Below, in pieces: positions 17,133 to 25,615 of a stretch of 64,000 bases of DNA. The notes beneath the pieces are model-generated. The model made no database searches. It was not told the origin of the DNA and was given only the letters and a program-made list of their open reading frames with translations. Numbering within the stretch: position 1 is the stretch's first letter; every line of letters starts with the position of its first letter. This DNA comes from Competibacter sp963695105 (lineage in GTDB: Bacteria > Pseudomonadota > Gammaproteobacteria > Competibacterales > Competibacteraceae), in assembly GCA_963695105.1 (NCBI GenBank), contig CAVOGC010000011.1, positions 1 to 64,000 on the forward strand. Reading direction: 5' to 3'. Both the position numbers and the translations under genes were made by a program.

Positions 17133-18143
17133 TTACTCCGGCGCGCAGATTTCCCGCCGTCCGATCGCGAGCAGGGTCCGAAGTGCCAGCACTCCGACCA
17201 CGAGCGAGAGCAACGCCAGCAGCGCGACACCCAAGCCAGTAAAAAACGGGAGGCTGGCCAAGTGCGTGGCCATGATCAGGGTCGCGATAGTCAGCGCGGC
17301 CAATGGGAAGGAGTAGGCCCAGGAGGAGAGGAAAAAAGGTAGTCGCAGGAAGCGCACTGCGTTGCTGGCTAGCAGCAGGGCCAGAAACAGCGCGGTGTAA
17401 TAAAGCACGCGGGCGAAGGCGTCGATCTCGCCGGTCAGGTTGGTGTAAGCGATGAATCCCACCGACGGCGGCGCCAACAGGATAAACAGTGTGGGCGCCA
17501 ACCGCGCCGGCAGCGCTTCGTGGAAGAACAACCGGTACAGCACGATGGTCAACAGCACGATCCAGAACACCAGGCCGATGCTGAAGAAGAACCAGGACAG
17601 CTCGGGCGAGGCTAACCGTACCCCGGCCACCGGCACGATAATGTTACCGACCACGGGAATGAACCAGGCGGGATTGGCATGCTTGATATCGTAATGGGTG
17701 TGGTGCAGCCAACTGCCAAAGATCGCCAGGGTGAAGCCAAGATGCAGGACAGCGCCGACGACCCACAGCCAAAATGCCGTTTCGGGTGCCGATTCCAAAT
17801 AAGTGATGGCGAGCAGCAGCAAGGAAATCGAGACGGTCGGGAAGAAGTTGATCTTCACAGGGTGACGCATTTCCATAGCGACCGCCTGCGGATAACGCAG
17901 GGCTTTCAGGGCATAAAAAACCAACAGGATAATGAACAAGGCGCTGACCGCTCCACGCAGACCCGTGCCGATCATCGACGGTGCGCCCAGCACGATGTGG
18001 GCTTTCTGCCAGGCCAAGGCCAGTCCGGCCATGCCCATGACTATCGAGAAAAAGGCGACAGGAAATTGTTCGAGGCGTTGGTGCGGAATCGCCTGCCCAG
18101 GCGCGGGAACAGGTGCGGATTGCAGCGGTGTCTGGGTATTCAT
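17133..18143 (-). CDS. TDT/SLAC1-type transporter or anion channel
   Basis: A 336-residue integral membrane protein with about ten hydrophobic helices. It matches the tellurite-resistance/dicarboxylate transporter family in layout: FFSIVMGMAGLALAWQKA at the start, a GSWLHHTHYD loop, HANPAWFIPVVGNIIVPVAG, and an L-x-P-P-SVGFIAY segment near 230. The family includes TehA and plant SLAC1 anion channels; substrate cannot be told from sequence. The ATG at 18143 gives the proper N-terminus (MNTQTPLQ); the longer frame covers the upstream intergenic region. Confidence 0.85.
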   Translation of the reverse strand: MNTQTPLQSAPVPAPGQAIPHQRLEQFPVAFFSIVMGMAGLALAWQKAHIVLGAPSMIGTGLRGAVSALFIILLVFYALKALRYPQAVAMEMRHPVKINFFPTVSISLLLLAITYLESAPETAFWLWVVGAVLHLGFTLAIFGSWLHHTHYDIKHANPAWFIPVVGNIIVPVAGVRLASPELSWFFFSIGLVFWIVLLTIVLYRLFFHEALPARLAPTLFILLAPPSVGFIAYTNLTGEIDAFARVLYYTALFLALLLASNAVRFLRLPFFLSSWAYSFPLAALTIATLIMATHLASLPFFTGLGVALLALLSLVVGVLALRTLLAIGRREICAPE

Positions 18144-18225
18144 TGGTAAAAGTCTGTGGTCTGGTGGTCTGAGAGAGGTTTGAAGCACCAGGTACTGCCG
18201 GATGGCAATGATCGACGTTTGGCGG

Positions 18226-18270
18226 TGCGCGGTATTTAGTAAATTACTATAAACTAATATAGAAATGCCG
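18226..18270 (-). promoter_or_regulatory. AT-rich patch, probable promoter of the TDT gene
   Basis: This is the only strongly AT-rich stretch in the 194-nt gap between the TDT gene and the unknown gene upstream. It contains TATATT- and TATAGT-like hexamers on the minus strand and an imperfect dyad (TTAGT/ACTAA arms). No exact sigma-70 pair with good spacing could be fixed by eye. Confidence 0.3.
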
Positions 18271-18337
18271 TGAACCGAGTTTGCGGGCAAACCGCATTGC
18301 GTGTGGGTCGTGCCGGTAAAGACCGATGCTGGGGAAG

Positions 18338-19498
18338 TTACCGCTTTTTCCAAAGGCCGGCGTCCGCCAGCCGTTTCACCAGCGTGGTGCGACGCCGATG
18401 CGGCGCCATGAAGCATTGCAGGGCCTGCTCGAACTGTTCGTGGCTCGCGTGCCGCTGGTAGGCTTCGGCCAAATCGACCACGGCGCGTCGTACCTCGTCG
18501 TAAGCCGATGCCACGCCCCGTTCGGCCTGCTGGTCCGCCGCCGCCCAAGCTTGGTCGAAGTTTTGCGCCAAGGTGCTCAGATACGCCTCGCGCTGTTTCC
18601 GCCGCTCGGCATCGGCACGGGCGCGAGCCTCGGCTTCCTGCCGCAGGCGGAGTTGACCGACTTCCTCGGCCAAGCGCCGGAGTTCGGCCACGGTCCGGCG
18701 GGTTGTTCCGGCCACGGAGGACGGACGCCGCTCGCGTTGCCAGGCAGCGAAACGGGCTTTCAGGGCACGTTCGGCCTGCTGTCCCCGGCCGTCCAGCAAC
18801 AGGCGGAGCAGCTCGCGCGTTTCATCCGTCGGCACGGTGTCCAGCCAGGCTTCCCTCTCCTCCGGCGCCGGAACATCTTCCGCCGCTGCGGCGGTGCTGG
18901 CGATGGTTGCAGCGGTCAGCAGGTCGAGGCCAATACCCAGGAATTTGACCAGGGCGCGCTGGGCTGAAGTTGGTTGCTGCATCCCGGCCGGCACCGGCGG
19001 TTCCAACTGATCGTCCTCCACTTCGCCGGCCTCGACCGCCGCCAGCCAACCCAGATAAAGCCCGCGCTGATCGCCGCGCAGCAGTTCGTCGCGCAGAGGC
19101 GTCAAACGAGCCATCCAGCCGCACCCGTCGTCCTCTCCAAATCGGTCGTAGTCCTCCGATTCGTTCAAGCTCCAGTCGATTACCCAGTGCTCGCCGGTAT
19201 CCGCAATCAGCAGGGCGTATTTGGTCGCATGAGCGGCGATGGCCCCAGCGTCCAGCGCGTCGTGGGGCAGGCGCAGGGAAAAACGACATTGCCCCCAGTT
19301 GGCAAAATAGACGTGGGCGTCGAAATAGCGCCGCATCAGGGTATTGGGACTGCCTTTGAAGTCACCCCAGTGGTATTCGTTAACAAAGCTCGCTGGGGTG
19401 ATCTGGGCGCGGGTCGACAGGGCGCGCAGCTCGGCTATCTCCTTGGCGCTCAGCGGCCGGTCGATAGCCAGGAATTCGTAGTATTGGTATTCGCTCAC
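18338..19498 (-). CDS. Conserved protein of unknown function in the yhaO-yhaN operon
   Basis: A 386-residue protein. The N-terminal 150 residues form a distinct domain (ALSTRAQITPASFVNEYHWG, YFDAHVYFANWGQCRFSLRL). A short hydrophobic or helical part follows near 185-210 (FLGIGLDLLTAATIAS), then a long charged coiled-coil-like C-terminus rich in Arg, Ala and Glu. I recall similar N-termini in unannotated proteins of other bacteria, but no function. Its start overlaps the yhaN stop by 4 nt (ATGA), so it belongs to that operon and may be a third subunit or regulator of the nuclease. Confidence 0.75.
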   Translation of the reverse strand: MSEYQYYEFLAIDRPLSAKEIAELRALSTRAQITPASFVNEYHWGDFKGSPNTLMRRYFDAHVYFANWGQCRFSLRLPHDALDAGAIAAHATKYALLIADTGEHWVIDWSLNESEDYDRFGEDDGCGWMARLTPLRDELLRGDQRGLYLGWLAAVEAGEVEDDQLEPPVPAGMQQPTSAQRALVKFLGIGLDLLTAATIASTAAAAEDVPAPEEREAWLDTVPTDETRELLRLLLDGRGQQAERALKARFAAWQRERRPSSVAGTTRRTVAELRRLAEEVGQLRLRQEAEARARADAERRKQREAYLSTLAQNFDQAWAAADQQAERGVASAYDEVRRAVVDLAEAYQRHASHEQFEQALQCFMAPHRRRTTLVKRLADAGLWKKR

Positions 19499-22400
19499 GG
19501 GTGGGCCTCCATGGGAATTTCGATCGGATCGGCGCTCAAGTCGTGCCGCCGCCAGGCGTCCGACGGCAACGCGGCGGCCGCCAGTTCGCAGAGATGGCCG
19601 TGGTGGGTGAAAAACAGCACCTGTGTGCGGCGGGCGAGTTCGGCCAAGACGGTTAGCGTCGCCGCCGCCCGGGCATCGTCGAATTGCACCAGCAAATCGT
19701 CGATGGCGATGGGGATGGCCTCGCGTTCCAGGAGATGTTCCTCGATGGCCGCGATGCGCAGCGCCAGAAAAAGCTGGTCGCGGGTACCCTGGCTCATGCC
19801 CGTCACCGTCAACCGCGAACCGTCCGGCCGCTGGCCGAGCAGGACTTGCCGGTCGTCCTGGTAATCCATCGCCAGACCGCCGAAGCTGCCCAGGGTGATT
19901 CGGGCGAAGATCTCGCTGGCGCGACTCAGCACCGGCCCCTGATGCTGCTCCCGGTAAGCCTGCACGACCCGCGACACGATGGCGCCGGCCAGCCGGGCGC
20001 GGGCGTAGGCGCGGGACTGCCGGGCGAGACGGGCGGCAGTCCCCTCGGCGTCCTGTTGCGCCTGTGCCGCCACGTCGCCGCCGTCGATGGCGTCAAAAGC
20101 GCGACGCGCGTCCAGGCAGACCGCGAGCGCGGTTTCCACCTCGGTTTCCCGCTCGCGGATCGTGGTTTCCAGTTGGTCAAGGCGGGCGTTGGCGGCGTCC
20201 AGATCCTCGCCCTCGATCTCGGTCAGGACTTCGGCCAGCGGGCGGGCGGCGCCGCGCACCAGTTGCTCCTCGATTTCGGTCACCCGCTCGGCCAGCCGCC
20301 GTTTGTGCGCCGCGCGTTCCTCGACCGCCGCCAGTTCGTCCGGCGCTTCCACTCCAGCACGACGCGCCAGTTCGGCCAGGCGATCGCGCTGGTTGGCGGC
20401 GGCGGTTTCCGCCTGGTCGAGTCGTTGCTGTTCCCGCGCGATGGCGGCGTCGGCTTGCTTGCGCCGACGGTCGGCGTCGCGCGCTTCGCTCAACGCGCCG
20501 TACAGCGCGATGGCGGTCCGGTCGGACGTCTGACCGGCGGCGGGTTCGCCAACGGCCCGCGCCAGTTCGGCCAGCGCGCCTTCAAAATCGGAGCGGGTGG
20601 CCTGCTCCCGCCCGGCCTCGCCAGACAAGGTTTCCAGCTTTTGCCAGGTCTGGGCAAGTTGATCCCACTGGTCGAGCCGGACCCGCGCTTCCGCCGGCAA
20701 CGCCTGGGACGGCAGCCGCAATTCGGCCATGGCGGCGGTCCACCGCGCCTCCCAGACCGCCCGCTTTTCCCCCAGTCCGGCGCGCTTCGCGGCGACTCCG
20801 CGCAACTCGGCATCGTATTGGCGGATGCCGTTATCGAGCTTCGCGCGCGCCATGGCGGTTTGGCGACCCTGCTCGATGGCCGCCCTGGTCCGTCCGAGCG
20901 CGGCCGCCAGGGCTTCGTCTTCGGTCAGTCCCGGCAAACCGCATCCCCGCAAGGCTCGATCCAGCATTTGGCGGGCCGCCGCCAGCGCCGCGCCAATCTC
21001 CCGACGTTCCCGCCGCAGCGTGTCCAGGCGGGCGGAGCGCTCGACCAGCAGCGCCTGTTTGCCCAGCCACTCCGCCGCCGCGCCGGGCGAAAGCTCGGGC
21101 TGGCGCAAGGATTCGGCGATCACCCGCCAGCGGGCGTCGAGCCGGTCGCGTTCGGCCGCCAGCGCGGCGAACTGGGCCACATGATCCGAGCGCGCCTGTT
21201 GCATGTCGGCGATGCGCTGGCGGAGGTTTTCGACGCTGGTGGCCCGCTTGGCGTCGGCGTGCAGCAGATCGGCCAGACGGTCGGCTTCCCGCACGGCGGC
21301 TTCGAAGGCATCGGCCAGCGACGGTCCCGGCGCATGGTTCGCCGCCAGCCGGCCGGGGTCCGCCGTGCGCTCGACATAGCCTTCACGAACCCGCCGCCAA
21401 CCCTGGTCACGTTCTTGGCGGGCCTTCTGGACCTGATCGTGGGTCACGATTTCGCCGGCCGCGGCCAAGGCGCGCAACTCGCGTTCCCGGTCACCGAGGT
21501 CGCGTTGCAAGGTTCCATCCCGATCCTTGAGCAAACGTTCCCGATCGGCCCATTGGCGATAACCGTCGCCCATCTCGGTCACCGTGGCCAACGGCGGCAC
21601 GCGCAGCGCGATCAACGCATCGAGCGCCCCTTCCCACAGCGACGCGGCCTCTCGGGCGAGTGTGGTTTCCAGTGCGGCAATCTCCCGCTCCAACTGGGCG
21701 TGCTGGCCGGCGAGGTCGCCGGGCGCGGCCGCCTGTTCGCGCGCCTGTTCCAGCGCATCGAAAGGCACGGGCGCGGGCTGGGTCTCCAGTTCCTCCCGAA
21801 GCCGCTGGAGCATTTCGCTTAACCCGCGCTCCCGTTCCTCCAGTTGCCCGTCCTGAACCGACAGGTTGCCGTGCTCCTCCAGCAGCGCCTGCACCCGCGC
21901 CCGCGTCGTGGGCGAAAGCAACAGCGCGCGGGTTCGTTCCGGCAGAGCGGCGGGCGCGGGTTCCGCCGCAAGCGCCGGGTCGATGGCGACAAGCTGGTTG
22001 GCGAGCGCCTGGCGCGCGGCATCGAGATCCGCTTCGATTCGAGGCAGGCGCTCCAGGGCGCCCCGGTAGTCGTTCGCGGCGTGATGCAACCGCTCGATGG
22101 CGCTGGCATGGGTTAGCAGCGCCTCGCGGATCGCCAGTTGGGAACGTTGCCGGCGCAACTCTTCCAGCGCCGACCGGGCTTCCCGCTGGTTGTCGGTGGC
22201 GGCGCGCAAACGTTCCTCGGCCTCGATGCGTTGCTGTCCGGCCTCCGGCGGCAGCAGCGGAACCGCGGCGAGCGCGGCCAGTTCCTGGCGTTTCGCCGCG
22301 CGTTCGGCGGCCAGCGGCAGGTGGGCGATGATCCGGGACAACCGGCGTTGCTCCTCGCGCCAGCGATTCAGTTCCGCGCGCAACTCCGAATGTTTCTTCT

Positions 22401-23070
22401 CGGTCTGGCGCCTGGCTCGCTCGGCCTGCTCCCAGGCCGAGGAACGCACCGTGGCCTCCCGCGCCCGCTTGCGCTGCTCTTCCAGTTCCTTGAGGGCGAG
22501 CTGAATTTCGCTGGTGCTGGCGCGCGGGCGAAACAGTTTGGATGCTTCGGCCTCCAAGCTGCCCGACATCTGGCGCAGGTCGGCCAGCCCCGCCGCCGCC
22601 GCGAACAGGCTCTGGCCGATTTCGCCCTTTCCTTCCAGCAGCGCTTCGCCGCCGCGCGCCAGTCCGGCGAGGTCGAGTCCGAACAGGGCGCGGTACAGCG
22701 CTTCGTCGAGACCGCCCAGCAGCCGGGTCAGCGCGTCCTCGGTCAACGGCCGGTCGGTCCGTTCCTCGCCGCTGACTTCGTCCAGCGCGAACAGCGTTTG
22801 CTTGCGCCCCTTGCGCCGCATCACCGCCAGCCGCCCGGTGTCGGCGGTCGCCAGCGCGGCGCCGATCCGCAAGCGGGGGTTTGGATGAAGAAAGTTGTCG
22901 GCGGTGCGTTCCTCGATGCCGAACAGCAGGCCGATGAGCGCGCGCAAGGTGGTGGACTTGCCCGCTTCGTTTGGACCGTAAATGACATGGAAATCCGGCC
23001 CGCCGGTAAAATCGAGCCGGCGCTCCGAGAAGGCGCCGTAGGCTTTGAGATAGAGACGCTCGATCTTCAT
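19495..23070 (-). CDS. yhaN: YhaN-like SMC/Rad50-type ATPase
   Basis: A 1191-residue ATPase. The N-terminus has Walker A GPNEAGKST (32-40) preceded by a typical LKAYGAFSERRLDF strand. Very long Ala/Glu/Arg-rich coiled coils fill the middle. The C-terminus has the signature region (TVTGMSQGTRDQLFLALR) and Walker B (PIAIDDLLVQFDD). There is no CxxC zinc hook, which fits YhaN rather than SbcC/Rad50. With YhaO it should form an ATP-driven nuclease complex for repair or defence. The ATG at 23070 overlaps the yhaO stop by a few nt. The upstream frame lies antiparallel to nothing but inside yhaO, and is rejected. Confidence 0.88.
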   Translation of the reverse strand: MKIERLYLKAYGAFSERRLDFTGGPDFHVIYGPNEAGKSTTLRALIGLLFGIEERTADNFLHPNPRLRIGAALATADTGRLAVMRRKGRKQTLFALDEVSGEERTDRPLTEDALTRLLGGLDEALYRALFGLDLAGLARGGEALLEGKGEIGQSLFAAAAGLADLRQMSGSLEAEASKLFRPRASTSEIQLALKELEEQRKRAREATVRSSAWEQAERARRQTEKKHSELRAELNRWREEQRRLSRIIAHLPLAAERAAKRQELAALAAVPLLPPEAGQQRIEAEERLRAATDNQREARSALEELRRQRSQLAIREALLTHASAIERLHHAANDYRGALERLPRIEADLDAARQALANQLVAIDPALAAEPAPAALPERTRALLLSPTTRARVQALLEEHGNLSVQDGQLEERERGLSEMLQRLREELETQPAPVPFDALEQAREQAAAPGDLAGQHAQLEREIAALETTLAREAASLWEGALDALIALRVPPLATVTEMGDGYRQWADRERLLKDRDGTLQRDLGDRERELRALAAAGEIVTHDQVQKARQERDQGWRRVREGYVERTADPGRLAANHAPGPSLADAFEAAVREADRLADLLHADAKRATSVENLRQRIADMQQARSDHVAQFAALAAERDRLDARWRVIAESLRQPELSPGAAAEWLGKQALLVERSARLDTLRRERREIGAALAAARQMLDRALRGCGLPGLTEDEALAAALGRTRAAIEQGRQTAMARAKLDNGIRQYDAELRGVAAKRAGLGEKRAVWEARWTAAMAELRLPSQALPAEARVRLDQWDQLAQTWQKLETLSGEAGREQATRSDFEGALAELARAVGEPAAGQTSDRTAIALYGALSEARDADRRRKQADAAIAREQQRLDQAETAAANQRDRLAELARRAGVEAPDELAAVEERAAHKRRLAERVTEIEEQLVRGAARPLAEVLTEIEGEDLDAANARLDQLETTIRERETEVETALAVCLDARRAFDAIDGGDVAAQAQQDAEGTAARLARQSRAYARARLAGAIVSRVVQAYREQHQGPVLSRASEIFARITLGSFGGLAMDYQDDRQVLLGQRPDGSRLTVTGMSQGTRDQLFLALRIAAIEEHLLEREAIPIAIDDLLVQFDDARAAATLTVLAELARRTQVLFFTHHGHLCELAAAALPSDAWRRHDLSADPIEIPMEAHP

Positions 23071-24329
23071 CAGGCGCCCTCGTCCCCGGACAGCCGCGCC
23101 AGCAGATCGGCTTCCACCTCGCCCAGCAGTTCGAGCAAGGCATCGGCGGTATCCAGGCGCAGGGCATCGCGGCCTTCCCGGAGTTCCGCCGGCAGCTTCT
23201 GCCGCAGCTCGCCCAGCGCCTCTTCGGCCACGGCGCGCAGCGCTTCCTCGTTCGCGGCGAGCCGGCGCAGCTCGCGCACCAGCAGCCCGATGGGATCGTC
23301 GCGTTCGGCGATGCGGTCGAGATCCAGCAGCGGACGGGTACGAAATTCGACTTTCTCGATCCAGGCCCGCGCGTTGGTGGCTTCGATGGCGACGCCGCGC
23401 AACTGCTGCTCCACGGTTTCGGGTTGCGAGGCGAGCTGGCGATGCAGGGGACCACTGCCCCGCGCCTGAATCCGCACCGCCAGCGCGCGATCCTCGGACC
23501 CGGCGAGCCGTTGTCGCAAATCCAGCCGGGCCACGTCCAGCAGCGCATCCAGATCGGGCAAGCCGTCGATGTCGAGCATCAGGGTGTCCCAGCGCATGAC
23601 GTCGAGCGCGATGAATTGCCGCGAAATGACTCCACCCTCGACGGTCACCAGCGCGCAGCCCTTGGGACCAGCTTCGCGAATATGCCGGCCCTGAGTGTTG
23701 CCGGGATACACCACCCATGGTTCGCGGCATACGATTTCCGCCGCGTGGACATGGCCGAGCGCCCAGTAATCGTAGCCCTTGCCGCGCAGCACGTTGAGCG
23801 TGGTCGGGGCGTAGGGGTCATGGCCGGGGCGACCGTCGAGCGCGCTGTGCAGCAGGCCGAGGTTGAAACAGTCGGCCAGCGGGCGGGGATAGCCGGCGGC
23901 CAGGTCGTCCACCACGGCGGCGGTTGCGAAGCTCTGCCCGTGCACGGCGACGCCGATCTCGGCGAAGACTTGGGTTTCGGGGCCGGCATCGGCGAATAGA
24001 TGCACGTTCGCCGGCAGACGCAAGGCTTTGGTGAGCCGGCTGGCCGCATCGTGATTGCCGCGGACGATGGCGACCGGAATGCCGGCCTCGGCCAGTTGAG
24101 TCACGCCCTTGATGAAAAACAATCCGGTGTTGTGGTCGGGCCAGTCGCCGTCGTACAGGTCGCCGGCGATGACGACCAGATCGACCTGTTCGCGCAGGGC
24201 GGCGGCGATCAGGTTTTCGAAGGCGCGGCGGGTGGCGCCGCGCACCTCGTCGGCCGGAGCGCCCTCGTAGCGATCGAGGCCGCGCAAGGGGCTGTCCAGA
24301 TGCAGATCGGCGGCGTGCAGGAAGCGCAT
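23070..24329 (-). CDS. yhaO: YhaO/SbcD-like metallophosphoesterase (DNA exonuclease)
   Basis: A 419-residue nuclease subunit of the Mre11/SbcD type. Metal-binding motifs are seen in order: D8 and H10 in AADLHLDSPLRGL, D57 in GDLYDG, N92-H93-D94 in RGNHD, and the GHVHAAE motif. The C-terminal third is helical and probably contacts the YhaN ATPase. Its stop overlaps the yhaN start, showing tight coupling. The promoter should lie upstream around 24330-24430, where a perfect inverted repeat is found. Confidence 0.88.
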   Translation of the reverse strand: MRFLHAADLHLDSPLRGLDRYEGAPADEVRGATRRAFENLIAAALREQVDLVVIAGDLYDGDWPDHNTGLFFIKGVTQLAEAGIPVAIVRGNHDAASRLTKALRLPANVHLFADAGPETQVFAEIGVAVHGQSFATAAVVDDLAAGYPRPLADCFNLGLLHSALDGRPGHDPYAPTTLNVLRGKGYDYWALGHVHAAEIVCREPWVVYPGNTQGRHIREAGPKGCALVTVEGGVISRQFIALDVMRWDTLMLDIDGLPDLDALLDVARLDLRQRLAGSEDRALAVRIQARGSGPLHRQLASQPETVEQQLRGVAIEATNARAWIEKVEFRTRPLLDLDRIAERDDPIGLLVRELRRLAANEEALRAVAEEALGELRQKLPAELREGRDALRLDTADALLELLGEVEADLLARLSGDEGA

Positions 24330-24369
24330 GATGCGGGGTACGGGTTGGCGGTGGATTCTCTGGAGCTTA

Positions 24370-24390
24370 GATCAATCCACCTTATTGATC
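24370..24390. promoter_or_regulatory. Perfect 7-bp inverted repeat upstream of yhaO
   Basis: GATCAAT (24370-24376) and ATTGATC (24384-24390) flank a 7-nt spacer in the 101-nt gap between yejB and yhaO. No T-run follows on either strand, so it does not look like a terminator. An operator for the nuclease operon is possible. This is inferred from symmetry only. Confidence 0.35.
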
Positions 24391-24430
24391 AATTAGATGC
24401 ATTCCAACAGAAACGCGGCGGAGCGGCCTT

Positions 24431-25522
24431 TCACCGCGCCGCGAAATCAATGCGCGGATCGACCAGGTGATAGCTTAGATCGCTGACCAGATTCAGCAGC
24501 AGACCGATCAGGCTGAACATGTAGAGCGTGCCGAACATGACCGGATAATCCCGGTTCACCACGGCTTCGAATCCCAGCAAGCCCAGTCCGTCCAGCGAAA
24601 AAATCACCTCGATCAGCAAGGAGCCGGTGAACAGCATGCTGACCAGCGTGGCGGGAAAGCCGGCGATCACCAGCAGCATGGCGTTGCGGAACACATGCCC
24701 GTACAGCACTCGCTGCTCGCTCAAGCCCTTGGCGCGGGCGGTCACCACGTATTGCTTGTTGATCTCGTCCAGGAAGGCGTTCTTGGTCAGCATGGTGAGC
24801 GAGGCGAAGCCGCCGATCACCATCGCCGTCACCGGCAGGGTCAAATGCCAAAAATAATCCACGATCCGCGCCGGCCAGCTCAAATCCGCCCAGTTATCCG
24901 ACACCAGGCCCCGCAGCGGAAACCAGTCCAGATAGCGCCCGCCGGCGAACAGGATGATCAACAGGATGGCGAACAGGAACGCTGGAATCGCATAGCCCAC
25001 GATGACCGCCGCGCTGGTCAACACATCGAAGCGCGAACCGTCGCGCACCGCCTTGACGATACCCAAGGGAATCGAAATCACATAGATCAGCAAAGTGCTC
25101 CACACGCCCAGCGAAATCGACACCGGCAGCTTATCCAGCACCAGATCCCATACGTCCCGATCGCGGAAGTAGCTGTTGCCGAGATCGAAGGTGAGGTAAT
25201 CGCGAATCATCAGGCCAAACCGCACATAAGCCGGCTTATCGAAACCGAACTGACGGTTCAATTCCGCCACGAAAGCCGGGTCCAAGCCCTGGGCGCCACG
25301 ATAGGCGCTATTCCCACCCGCCGCCGCGCTGCCGCGTCCCGCTTCCACACCCTCGCCGCCACCCACCCGGGCGGTCGCGGCCACCGCGGTATTTTTCAGT
25401 TGCGCCAGCAATTGCTCCACCGGCCCGCCGGGTGCAATCTGCACGATGGCGAAGTTGATGGCGATGATGCCGAGCAGGGTCAGGGGAATCAGCGCCAAGC
25501 GGCGAAGGATGTAGGCGAACAT
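24431..25522 (-). CDS. yejB: YejB-like ABC permease (peptide/microcin C type)
   Basis: A 363-residue permease. It starts with the typical MFAYILRRLALIPLTLLGI helix, has an acidic/Gly-rich periplasmic loop, and carries the binding-protein-dependent transport signature (ARAKGLSEQRVLYGHVFRNA). The closing segment with NRDYPVMFGTLYMFSLIGLL and VDPRIDF is typical of YejB. It should work with the YejA-like binding protein encoded at 31444-33297, but about 6 kb of other genes now lie between them. No yejE or yejF follows. Confidence 0.88.
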   Translation of the reverse strand: MFAYILRRLALIPLTLLGIIAINFAIVQIAPGGPVEQLLAQLKNTAVAATARVGGGEGVEAGRGSAAAGGNSAYRGAQGLDPAFVAELNRQFGFDKPAYVRFGLMIRDYLTFDLGNSYFRDRDVWDLVLDKLPVSISLGVWSTLLIYVISIPLGIVKAVRDGSRFDVLTSAAVIVGYAIPAFLFAILLIILFAGGRYLDWFPLRGLVSDNWADLSWPARIVDYFWHLTLPVTAMVIGGFASLTMLTKNAFLDEINKQYVVTARAKGLSEQRVLYGHVFRNAMLLVIAGFPATLVSMLFTGSLLIEVIFSLDGLGLLGFEAVVNRDYPVMFGTLYMFSLIGLLLNLVSDLSYHLVDPRIDFAAR

Positions 25523-25615
25523 CAGGGAAACAGTTAGTTAGTGGTCGCTGGCTGGATGATCGCACAAGGTTATCACGAAGCACCCAGGCTTGAGGCGGTC
25601 TGGAAGCGGGAGAGC

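Noticed and set aside
19684..21822. A 712-codon open frame on the plus strand
   Set aside because: It is antisense to yhaN, has the Gly/Arg/Gln-rich make-up of a high-GC shadow frame, and no recognisable domain.
19495..24329. Naming the nuclease pair SbcC/SbcD
   Set aside because: No CxxC zinc hook in the ATPase; length and motif context fit YhaN/YhaO better.
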